Made by a program: the position numbers and the translations under genes. Positions 1 to 5,535 of a DNA stretch of 9,515 bases are shown here, piece after piece. Position 1 is the first letter of the stretch. Each line of letters starts with the position of its first letter. The notes beneath the pieces are model-generated. The model saw only the letters and a list, made by a program, of their open reading frames with translations. It was not told the origin of the DNA and did no database searches. The stretch spans positions 1 through 9,515 of the forward strand of contig DAORJK010000040.1 in NCBI GenBank assembly GCA_035438985.1. The letters are read 5' to 3'. The stretch comes from UBA4408 sp002389785. GTDB taxonomy: Bacteria > Bacteroidota > Bacteroidia > UBA4408.

Positions 1-105
1 GGTTATTGGGTTATTGGTTATTGGGTTATTGGTTATTGGGTTATTGGTTATTGGGTTATTGGTTATTGGTTATTGGTTGTTGGTTGTTGTGTTATTGGTA
101 GTTGG
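1..105. repeat. 7/8-bp tandem repeat array (truncated at window edge)
   Basis: Positions 1-60 are four exact copies of a 15-bp unit made of a 7-mer (GGTTATT) and an 8-mer (GGGTTATT). From 61 the array decays into pure 7-mers GGTTATT and GGTTGTT and fades near 105. It begins at the first base, so its true length is unknown. Frame 1 is open through the array (five-residue unit GYWVI, stop at 112-114), so it could be the tail of an upstream reading frame. The simple-sequence composition makes a non-coding microsatellite more likely. Such arrays can change length by replication slippage. It lies about 150 bp before the HD-domain gene. Confidence 0.9.
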
Positions 106-198
106 ATTTTATAATTTTTTTTTATTTGAAAGTGTACAATTTATTTGATTTGCTTTTTACTAGTGACTTCCTTTGTTGACAATGCTGTACATTTTAAG

Positions 199-227
199 TT
201 TGAAAAATTTGTTTAATATTATGTTTC
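199..227 (+). promoter_or_regulatory. Candidate Bacteroidota promoter for the HD-domain gene
   Basis: TTTG at 199-202 and TATGTTTC at 220-227 resemble the -33 (TTTG) and -7 (TAnnTTTG) elements used by the Bacteroidota primary sigma factor. The last -7 base is a mismatch, and the 17-bp spacing is slightly shorter than the usual 19-21 bp. The element ends 25 bp before the GTG start at 253, which would give a short 5' leader. This is inferred from motif matching only. Confidence 0.3.
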
Positions 228-252
228 GAAAATAGTCATTAATAAGCTGCAG

Positions 253-1494
253 GTGAAAATCAATAGTGTTAACAAACGCAAAATCTTTAACGATCCAATC
301 TATGGATTTATTACGCTGCCCGGAGAATTAATTTTTGATTTAATCGAGCACCCTTATTTTCAACGATTGCGCCGCATTAAACAATTGGGATTAACTGCTT
401 TGGTATATCCCGGTGCACTGCACACACGTTTTCATCATGCAATGGGTGCCATGTATTTAATGACACAGGCCATCGAGGTTTTACGTTCGAAAGGAGTTGA
501 AATTACAGCCGCTGAAGCAGAAGGCGTGACCGCAGCTGTATTACTGCACGACATAGGTCATGGTCCATTTTCACATGCACTCGAATCGAGTTTGGTGCAT
601 GGAGTGAGTCATGAAAAAATTTCAGAATTGTTTATGGATAAGCTCAACCATGAATTTAATGGTGCCTTGAATTTGGCTATTACCATCTTCAAAAATGAGT
701 ATCCCAAAAAGTTTTTGCATCAATTGGTTTCGAGTCAGCTTGATATGGACCGCTTAGATTATTTAAAACGCGATAGTTTTTTTACCGGTGTGTCGGAAGG
801 AATTATAAGTTCAGACCGCATACTAGCCATGCTAACCGTTGTGAACGACTCCCTGGCCATTGAGGCAAAAGGAATTTACAGTATTGAAAAATTTATTATT
901 GCGCGCCGGTTAATGTATTGGCAAGTGTATTTGCATAAAACGGTTTTATCAGCCGAACATTTATTGGTGAACATATTGTCGCGTGCGAAGGAACTCACCG
1001 CAAAAGGACATCAGTTGTTTGCTACTCCTGCCTTGCAATTGTTGTTGCAAAACAATTATACCTTACAGGATTTTATTAAGAATGATAAGGTTTTGGATGC
1101 TTTCGCTGAATTGGATGATAACGATATTTATACTTCAATTAAAGTGTGGATGAGCAATAATGATCGCATTTTATCGTTTTTGTGCAGGTGTTTGATGAAC
1201 CGAAATTTATTTAAAGTTGAGTTGCAAAATGAGAATTTTTCGAGTGAGAAAATTTCAGAATTAAAAAATAAAGCACGCAAGAAATATGATCTCAGTGATG
1301 ATGAAATTCACTATTTCGTTTTTACTGATAGCATAAAAAATTCGGCTTACAATCCAAGCAGTGAGCGAATTAGTATTGTGTATAAAGATGGGACAACTGT
1401 AGATATTGCAGATGCAGCCGATCAGTTAAATATTTCGGTATTGTCGCAAGCGGTGGAGAAATTTTTTATTTGTTACCCTAAGAATTTAGATTAA
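253..1494 (+). CDS. HD-domain phosphohydrolase (COG1078, dNTPase-like)
   Basis: Predicted cytoplasmic, metal-dependent phosphohydrolase of the HD superfamily. Relatives include deoxynucleotide triphosphohydrolases and SAMHD1, so dNTP hydrolysis is the likeliest reaction, but the substrate is not proven. Visible residues fit a metal site: the RxxH motif at R59-H62 (HTRFHH, 57-62), the HD pair H99-D100 within LLHDIGHGPFSH (97-108), and D166 in LDMDRLDYLKRD (163-174), matching the distal aspartate of SAMHD1-like enzymes. The N-terminal KRKIFNDPIYGFI is typical of the family. At 413 residues it is full length for Bacteroidota members. The start is GTG at 253; no in-frame ATG lies closer to the conserved N-terminus, and the upstream AAGCTGCAG gives only a poor ribosome site. 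There is no signal peptide. It is usually found next to lpxD in Bacteroidota, as here, but the two are separated by 575 bp. Confidence 0.93.
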   Translation: MKINSVNKRKIFNDPIYGFITLPGELIFDLIEHPYFQRLRRIKQLGLTALVYPGALHTRFHHAMGAMYLMTQAIEVLRSKGVEITAAEAEGVTAAVLLHDIGHGPFSHALESSLVHGVSHEKISELFMDKLNHEFNGALNLAITIFKNEYPKKFLHQLVSSQLDMDRLDYLKRDSFFTGVSEGIISSDRILAMLTVVNDSLAIEAKGIYSIEKFIIARRLMYWQVYLHKTVLSAEHLLVNILSRAKELTAKGHQLFATPALQLLLQNNYTLQDFIKNDKVLDAFAELDDNDIYTSIKVWMSNNDRILSFLCRCLMNRNLFKVELQNENFSSEKISELKNKARKKYDLSDDEIHYFVFTDSIKNSAYNPSSERISIVYKDGTTVDIADAADQLNISVLSQAVEKFFICYPKNLD

Positions 1495-1664
1495 CTATTT
1501 TCAATTGGAATGCGGCCTATTAGGATTGTCTCGGATTTATTTTGAGTTATAGTTAACTCATGTTTTTACGTAAATAAATATGCTTATCCGCTTTTGTACT
1601 TAAAATAAAATCAAAGCAAAAAATTATGATTTAAATATGCTGCTAAAGATTTAGAATCAAAGGA

Positions 1665-1771
1665 TTTAAACCACAAGGGCCACAAAGAAAAACACAAAGG
1701 ACACTATGCGGATTAATAAAAAAACAGTAATTGTGCCCTTAGTGCAAACTTTGTGTTCATAGTGGTTAAAC
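1665..1771. repeat. Imperfect inverted repeat of the CCACAAAG/GGCAC type
   Basis: The left arm (about 1665-1707) and the reverse complement of the right arm (about 1728-1771) share AACCAC, then ACAAAG, then CAC.AAGG.CAC in the same order, giving a palindrome of roughly 40-bp arms around an A-rich centre (1708-1727). Each arm is itself a loose short-period repeat of CACAAAG-like words. Repeats of this kind, rich in CCACAAAGG or CCACAGAGG words, occur between genes in many bacterial phyla and behave as dispersed palindromic elements; that assignment is from general knowledge, not a search. It carries no coding frame. As RNA it could form a long hairpin between the HD gene and lpxD. Confidence 0.75.
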
Positions 1772-1944
1772 TTAATGTTTTATAAAAGTCGAATACACGA
1801 TTAAGTTATACCTATAAAAGTAAATTGCAAGTGTGGTACAAATGAGGATAATCATAGAAATAAATTAAATTTAGGTGCAATAGCCAATTTTAATTACGAA
1901 TAATCATTTTCATCCAACTTTTTGATTTCGTACATTTCAATGTT

Positions 1945-1972
1945 TTTGTGGCGAAAATTTTTTACTACTTTG
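1945..1972 (+). promoter_or_regulatory. Candidate distal promoter upstream of lpxD
   Basis: TTTG at 1945-1948 and TACTTTG at 1966-1972 resemble the Bacteroidota -33 and -7 elements. The -7 has one fewer middle base than TAnnTTTG and the spacing is 17 bp. If real, it would give lpxD a leader of about 90 nt, as an alternative to the proximal promoter at 2035-2065. Weak, motif-only support. Confidence 0.22.
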
Positions 1973-2034
1973 TAAGAAGATTAAAAGATCACATTTTTAC
2001 ATCCGGATATACTTTTCTCAACGATTTTGATAAA

Positions 2035-2065
2035 TTTTCTAAACCTAGAAAAAATTATACTTTTG
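2035..2065 (+). promoter_or_regulatory. Proximal lpxD promoter with overlapping dyad
   Basis: TACTTTTG at 2058-2065 is an exact match to the Bacteroidota -7 element TAnnTTTG. TTTT at 2035-2038 is a 3-of-4 match to the -33 TTTG at the expected 19-bp spacing. The -7 ends only 4 bp before the ATG at 2070, so transcription would begin at or within a few bases of the start codon and give a leaderless or nearly leaderless mRNA. A perfect dyad, TTTTCTA and TAGAAAA around AACC (2035-2052), fills the spacer and could be an operator. No regulator can be named. Confidence 0.5.
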
Positions 2066-2069
2066 AAAC

Positions 2070-3089
2070 ATGGAATTTACAGCAGCACAAATAGCAGCGC
2101 AACTAAATGGTGTAGTTGAAGGAAACCCTGAAGCTAAAGTTAGTTCGCTTTCAAAAATAGAAGAAGGACGAGCAGGAACCTTATCCTTTTTGGCAAACCC
2201 AAAGTATGCTCAATACATTTATAGTACTGAGGCAACGGTAGTTATTGTAAGTACTGATTTTATTGCCGAACAACCTGTGAAAGCTACACTTGTTCGAGTA
2301 GCAGATGCCTATAAAAGTTTTGCCACTTTGTTGGAGTTTTACAATCAAATAAAATTAAAAAAAGCAGGGATAGAACAACCCAGTTTTATTTCAGACAAAG
2401 CAAGTATTGGCGAAAATGTATATGTGGGAGCCTTTGCCTATATTGGAAATGGTGCGAAGATTGGAAAAAATGTAAAAATTTACCCGCATAGTTTTATTGG
2501 CGACAATGTGATTATTGGCGATGACACTACCCTATTTTCGGGAGTGAAAATTTACAGCGATTGCAGCGTTGGAGCGCATTGTACTTTGCATTCGGGAGTA
2601 ATTATTGGCGGTGATGGTTTTGGATTTGCACCCAACAGCGAAAACAATTACAACAAAGTTCCTCAAATAGGAAATGTGGTGATTGAAGACCGCGTTGAAA
2701 TTGGTTCTAACACAACAATTGACCGGGCTACATTAGGATCAACCATTGTTCGCAAAGGGGTTAAATTAGATAACCTCATCCAAATTGCGCACAACGTAGA
2801 AATAGGAGAAAATACGGTAATTGCTGCACAAACAGGAATAGCCGGTTCAACCAAAATTGGACGCGATTGCATGATTGGCGGGCAAGTAGGAATAGTTGGA
2901 CATATCAGCATAGCAAACGGAGTAAAAATAGCTGCTCAATCGGGAATTGGACAAAGCATTAGCAAAGAAAACGAAATTGTACAAGGCTCTCCTGCCTTTA
3001 ATATAGGTGAATACAAACGCTCTTATGTAGTTTTTAGAAACCTGCCTGATTTGCAAAACCGGGTGAAGGATATTGAAAAAACGAAGTAA
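2070..3089 (+). CDS. lpxD: UDP-3-O-(3-hydroxyacyl)glucosamine N-acyltransferase
   Basis: Third step of lipid A synthesis: transfers a 3-hydroxyacyl chain from acyl carrier protein to the 2-amino group of UDP-3-O-acylglucosamine, in the cytoplasm. An N-terminal uridine-binding domain (about 1-100, including FLANPKY at 40-46) is followed by a left-handed parallel beta helix of hexapeptide repeats (about 105-300, e.g. ASIGENVYVGAFAYIG). GDGFGFAP (181-188) is conserved in the family, and H241 in QIAHNVEIG matches the catalytic histidine (H239 in E. coli). A C-terminal helical tail (from about 312, EYKRSYVVFRNLPDLQ) is expected for carrier-protein binding. At 339 residues it is complete. The start is fixed by the family N-terminus MEFTAAQIA. 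The usual downstream partners lpxC/fabZ and lpxA are absent; a convergent surface-protein gene follows instead. Confidence 0.97.
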   Translation: MEFTAAQIAAQLNGVVEGNPEAKVSSLSKIEEGRAGTLSFLANPKYAQYIYSTEATVVIVSTDFIAEQPVKATLVRVADAYKSFATLLEFYNQIKLKKAGIEQPSFISDKASIGENVYVGAFAYIGNGAKIGKNVKIYPHSFIGDNVIIGDDTTLFSGVKIYSDCSVGAHCTLHSGVIIGGDGFGFAPNSENNYNKVPQIGNVVIEDRVEIGSNTTIDRATLGSTIVRKGVKLDNLIQIAHNVEIGENTVIAAQTGIAGSTKIGRDCMIGGQVGIVGHISIANGVKIAAQSGIGQSISKENEIVQGSPAFNIGEYKRSYVVFRNLPDLQNRVKDIEKTK

Positions 3090-3139
3090 GGATTAGTAGC
3101 TTATTCCTATAGATTTGCTTCCGGTAATTTCAAATTCTT

Positions 3140-3163
3140 AGCTTAGAATACAACTAAGCTTTT
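3140..3163 (+). terminator. Possible rho-independent terminator of lpxD
   Basis: AGCTTAG (3140-3146) and CTAAGCT (3154-3160) form a perfect 7-bp stem around a 7-base loop, followed by a short run of four T (3160-3163). It begins 50 bp after the lpxD stop, between convergent genes. The short T tract makes it a weak candidate. Confidence 0.45.
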
Positions 3164-3187
3164 ACTGCTACTTTCTCATACATCAAA

Positions 3188-3323
3188 ATATCTATTAGTC
3201 TAAAAATAATTCAGCCTAGTTACAAACTACGCTGAGTTGTGGGTGAAAAATATTTCAGATGTAGTAAATGGTTTCGAAATTTTACTGATTAAAACACACG
3301 AATCTGAATATTCGCGAGAGTAG
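3188..3323 (+). repeat. Long interspersed repeat, copy 1 (136 bp)
   Basis: Near-identical to 5308-5443 (about 130 of 136 bases by eye); its last 123 bases also match 5184-5306 (about 117 of 123). It contains two hairpins. The first, at 3212-3236, has 11-bp arms around ACA with one mismatch. The second, at 3299-3314, pairs CGAAT with ATTCG. It fills the gap between the convergent lpxD and propeller genes and ends 3 bases before the stop codon of the latter. Read on the minus strand, the second hairpin is followed by TGTGTTTT and might serve as that gene's terminator. No coding frame and no transposase are present. Confidence 0.92.
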
Positions 3324-3354
3324 GTTTCAAGGCTTAATGTAAATAAGTTTTAAC
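3322..3354 (+). repeat. Short direct repeat, copy at the 3' end of the propeller gene
   Basis: Matches 5046-5077 in about 30 of 33 aligned columns (two substitutions and one single-base gap). This copy covers the last eight codons and the TGA stop of the minus-strand gene; the other copy covers its ATG. The shared core reads GGCTTAAT, then TAAATAAGTTT, on the + strand. Confidence 0.88.
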
Positions 3355-5054
3355 ATATAACTTTCCGTATTAGTACTAATTTTACAAAAGATTATTCCTG
3401 GAGCTATTTTTTCGGTTTCAAAGTTTAGTTCATAATAGTAAGTTCCATTTTCAACACTAATGTTATCAAGCAACTTTTTAATACTTCTTCCCAAATTATC
3501 AAATAATTCCATATTTATTAAACTGGCTGCTTCTGTGGTAAATCCTATTTTTATGCTACTGGTACTAGGGTTAGGAAAGGCAAAAACATTATGTTTCTTT
3601 ATTTTTATCTCATGTGTATTGCTCAATAATAATGTATCACAATATTTTACAACCCAGAAATCATCTTCAAAGGAAGGACCAATAGTATCCCAACAGAGTT
3701 GTGATTTTTCGCCCAGCATTCCACCGTTAGTTGCAGAAAACAATACAAAGCAGCCTGGCTTTATTAACTGCATGTTAGCGTATCTATTTGCATAACCACC
3801 AAGCAATTTTTCAATATTTACAGTTTTATCCCACATTTTATTTCCAGCTGAATCACATTTAATTATCCAGCTTTGGTAATTGCTACCAATATTTGGAAAA
3901 TTATTTTCGGATTTATCACCACCCGCATTCGAAAGAGAGTTGCCTGACAAGAGTATTCCTCCATCGGAATCTAAAACGATATTTCCATAATCTGAATATT
4001 CAATATACTGCCCTCCATAAGCTTTATCCCAAATTATGTTACCCAAGGGATTAACTTTTACCAACCAATAATCGACACCAATTGAAGTATCTTTAGGTAT
4101 TGCGGTTTTATTTCCGCTCACAGGGGAACTAGAATTACCATACAAAAGGTAGTTCCCTTCAGAAGTAATCTCAATTGAAGTGATATAATCGCCATATTCT
4201 CCTCCAAACTCCTTATCCCAAATTTTGTTCCCGACAGAATCTGTCTTAATTAACCACATATCCCCACTAAGTAAGGTTCCTGAAACTTCATCCGTTTTAT
4301 CGCCGCTAACAAGTGATGAAGAACCTCCTCCAATTAGAAAACCGCCGTCAGGAAGCTCAATAATAGATGATGCACCATCATCTTCACTGCCGCCAAAAGT
4401 TTTGTCCCAAACTTTATTTCCTAAAGAATCTAATTTTACAATCCACACATCAAAAAAACCTCTGCATGTGTCAGACTTAAGTCCACCTATTCCGGACTTA
4501 GATGAAAAGCCTATTAAATATCCTTTGTCCCTAGTTATTATAAAATCTGAAATATAATCGTTACCGCTTGTCTTATAACCCTTGTCCCATATCTTATTTC
4601 CCATAGCATCTACTTTAATCATCCACACCCCACCATCATTATTACTAGTCCAATTAATGTTACTCACATCACCACTCACAGGCGAATTACTAATACCAAT
4701 CAATGTTACTGAACCATCATTGCCACCAACACAAAAATCAAGTGATTCATCTCCTATTCCACCATATCGCTGGTCCCAAATTTTGTTCCCCATTGAATCT
4801 AATTTTACGACCCAATAATCTGGTTTAATATTGCTTTGCGAACCCCAGTTTAATTGACTCTTATCACCGTCAGAATAAGATTCGGATGTACCAGATAAAA
4901 TCAATGTAGTTCCACTCAAAATGACAGGGCTATATGATGTTCTTTCACTTCCAATACCGCCAAATCGCTTATCCCATTGCTTTACTAATGGATTTTGTGA
5001 ATAAGTAATTGAAGTCATTAAAATAAAAAAGAGTGTAAATGCAAAAGGTTTCAT
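3327..5054 (-). CDS. T9SS-exported protein with predicted seven-bladed beta-propeller
   Basis: Secreted or surface-anchored protein of unknown ligand. Residues 1-20 are a signal peptide (hydrophobic AFTLFFILM, likely cut near YSQ/NP). Seven repeats of about 63 residues follow: each opens with WDK-x-(F/Y)-G-G-like sequence (WD at 27, 93, 156, 216, 279, 342, 408) and closes with a strand such as YWVVKLDSMGNKIWD. The seventh ends at FWVVKY (466-471) without a new WD unit. This spacing suggests a closed seven-bladed propeller; that is inferred, not shown. Residues 489-575 (FAFPNPSTSSIKI to KLIYIKP) are a T9SS type A sorting domain with the usual PNP motif. At 575 residues it appears complete. It converges with lpxD and diverges from the 5536 gene. 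Both ends lie inside copies of a short direct repeat. Confidence 0.9.
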   Translation of the reverse strand: MKPFAFTLFFILMTSITYSQNPLVKQWDKRFGGIGSERTSYSPVILSGTTLILSGTSESYSDGDKSQLNWGSQSNIKPDYWVVKLDSMGNKIWDQRYGGIGDESLDFCVGGNDGSVTLIGISNSPVSGDVSNINWTSNNDGGVWMIKVDAMGNKIWDKGYKTSGNDYISDFIITRDKGYLIGFSSKSGIGGLKSDTCRGFFDVWIVKLDSLGNKVWDKTFGGSEDDGASSIIELPDGGFLIGGGSSSLVSGDKTDEVSGTLLSGDMWLIKTDSVGNKIWDKEFGGEYGDYITSIEITSEGNYLLYGNSSSPVSGNKTAIPKDTSIGVDYWLVKVNPLGNIIWDKAYGGQYIEYSDYGNIVLDSDGGILLSGNSLSNAGGDKSENNFPNIGSNYQSWIIKCDSAGNKMWDKTVNIEKLLGGYANRYANMQLIKPGCFVLFSATNGGMLGEKSQLCWDTIGPSFEDDFWVVKYCDTLLLSNTHEIKIKKHNVFAFPNPSTSSIKIGFTTEAASLINMELFDNLGRSIKKLLDNISVENGTYYYELNFETEKIAPGIIFCKISTNTESYMLKLIYIKP

Positions 5055-5077
5055 GGCTTAATCTAAATAAGTTTAAC
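5046..5077 (+). repeat. Short direct repeat, copy at the 5' end of the propeller gene
   Basis: Second copy of the repeat at 3322-3354. Read on the minus strand it aligns with the gene's own C-terminal codons: where the 3' copy has CCT TGA AACC, this copy has CCATGAAACC, so one substitution turns the stop context into the start codon. In the frame matching the C-terminus it carries an in-frame stop (TAG for TAC) and a one-base deletion, so it is not coding here. Confidence 0.88.
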
Positions 5078-5113
5078 CCGCCCTCGCTCGCATCTTGCCA
5101 TTCGCGTCAAGTT

Positions 5114-5180
5114 GGGTGTAGTAGATGTGTTCGAAATTTTACTGATTAAAACACACGAATCTGAAGATTCGCGCGAGTAA
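5114..5180 (+). repeat. Long interspersed repeat, copy 2 (3' part only)
   Basis: Corresponds to roughly the last 60-65 bases of the 123-bp element: from about 5129 (GTTCGAAATTTT) to the GCGCGAGTA end it is almost identical to the other copies, and 5114-5128 is a diverged version. The first hairpin is missing; the second (CGAATC, loop TGAA, GATTCG, 5156-5171) is perfect. It abuts copy 3, giving a short tandem array. Confidence 0.85.
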
Positions 5181-5183
5181 GTT

Positions 5184-5306
5184 TAAAAATAATTCAGCGT
5201 AGTTACAAACTACACTGAGTTGAGGGTGAAAAATATTTCAGATGTAGTAAATGGTTTCGAAATTTTACTGATTAAAACACACGAATCTGAAGATTCGCAC
5301 GAGTAG
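5184..5306 (+). repeat. Long interspersed repeat, copy 3 (123 bp)
   Basis: A complete 123-bp element in the same orientation as the others (about 115 of 123 identical to copy 4 and 117 of 123 to copy 1). The first hairpin (5195-5219) has 11-bp arms around ACA with one mismatch. The second (CGAATC/GATTCG) is perfect. It lacks the extra 13 bases (ATATCTATTAGTC) that precede copies 1 and 4. Confidence 0.92.
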
Positions 5307-5307
5307 G

Positions 5308-5443
5308 ATATCTATTAGTCTAAAAATAATTCAGCCTAGTTACAAACTGCGCTGAGTTGTGGGTGAAAAATATTTCAGATGTAGTAAATAGCTTCGAAAT
5401 TTTATTGATTAAAACACACGAATCTGAAGATTCGCGCGAGTAG
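5308..5443 (+). repeat. Long interspersed repeat, copy 4 (136 bp)
   Basis: Full-length element including the 13-base ATATCTATTAGTC extension, directly following copy 3. Its first hairpin (5332-5356) is the most eroded: one mismatch and one G-T type pair in the 11-bp arms. It ends about 90 bp before the ATG of the plus-strand T9SS gene. Confidence 0.92.
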
Positions 5444-5493
5444 TAGTTATTTGAATTCCATCCAAATTAACTGCACAAAAACTTATTTAACGG

Positions 5494-5525
5494 TTAGTTT
5501 AAAATTGATCTCCCATTTAATTTTG
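5494..5525 (+). promoter_or_regulatory. Promoter of the FN3-repeat T9SS gene
   Basis: TAATTTTG at 5518-5525 exactly fits the Bacteroidota -7 element TAnnTTTG. TTAG at 5494-5497 is a 3-of-4 match to the -33 TTTG at 20-bp spacing. The -7 ends 10 bp before the ATG at 5536, so the leader would be only a few bases long. An A-run (5529-5536) precedes the start instead of a Shine-Dalgarno sequence. Confidence 0.5.
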
Positions 5526-5535
5526 CATAAAAAAA

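Larger units (their letters stand above)
1495..2069. other. 575-bp intergenic region between the HD gene and lpxD
   Basis: No convincing coding frame is present. The stretch contains a long imperfect inverted repeat (1665-1771), an 8-bp exact inverted pair AACTTAAT/ATTAAGTT (1769-1776 and 1800-1807), and two candidate promoters near its right end (1945-1972 and 2035-2065). I see no clear terminator for the HD gene. The rest is AT-rich with no recognisable structure. The length is notable because these two genes usually sit close together in Bacteroidota. Confidence 0.7.
5055..5535. other. 481-bp repeat-filled gap between divergent surface-protein genes
   Basis: No gene is evident. From left to right: the rest of the short direct repeat (to 5077), a locally GC-rich stretch (5076-5118), one partial and two full copies of the long repeat (5114-5443), about 70 bp of AT-rich sequence, and a promoter for the + strand gene (5494-5525). 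No TAnnTTTG-type promoter is apparent on the minus strand for the propeller gene, so it may start from within the repeats or from an unrecognised element. Confidence 0.8.

Noticed and set aside
1..114. Coding frame of GYWVI pentapeptide repeats (frame 1, stop at 112-114)
   Set aside because: No start is visible and the sequence is simple-repeat DNA. I kept it only as an alternative under the tandem repeat.
176..204. Sigma-70 style promoter starting with TTGACA (176-181)
   Set aside because: No TATAAT-like -10 occurs at 16-18 bp, and the phylum mainly uses TTTG/TAnnTTTG elements.
2663..3056. Minus-strand open frames inside lpxD
   Set aside because: They overlap a fully conserved lpxD, show no family features, and are shadows of its reading frame.
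5114..5443. CRISPR array
   Set aside because: The repeats exceed 120 bp, are nearly contiguous without spacers, and no cas genes are present.
3188..5443. Composite transposon or insertion sequence bounded by the long repeats
   Set aside because: No transposase or integrase is encoded between them, the repeats lack terminal inverted repeats, and no target duplication is evident. A recombination-prone repeat pair is the more modest reading.
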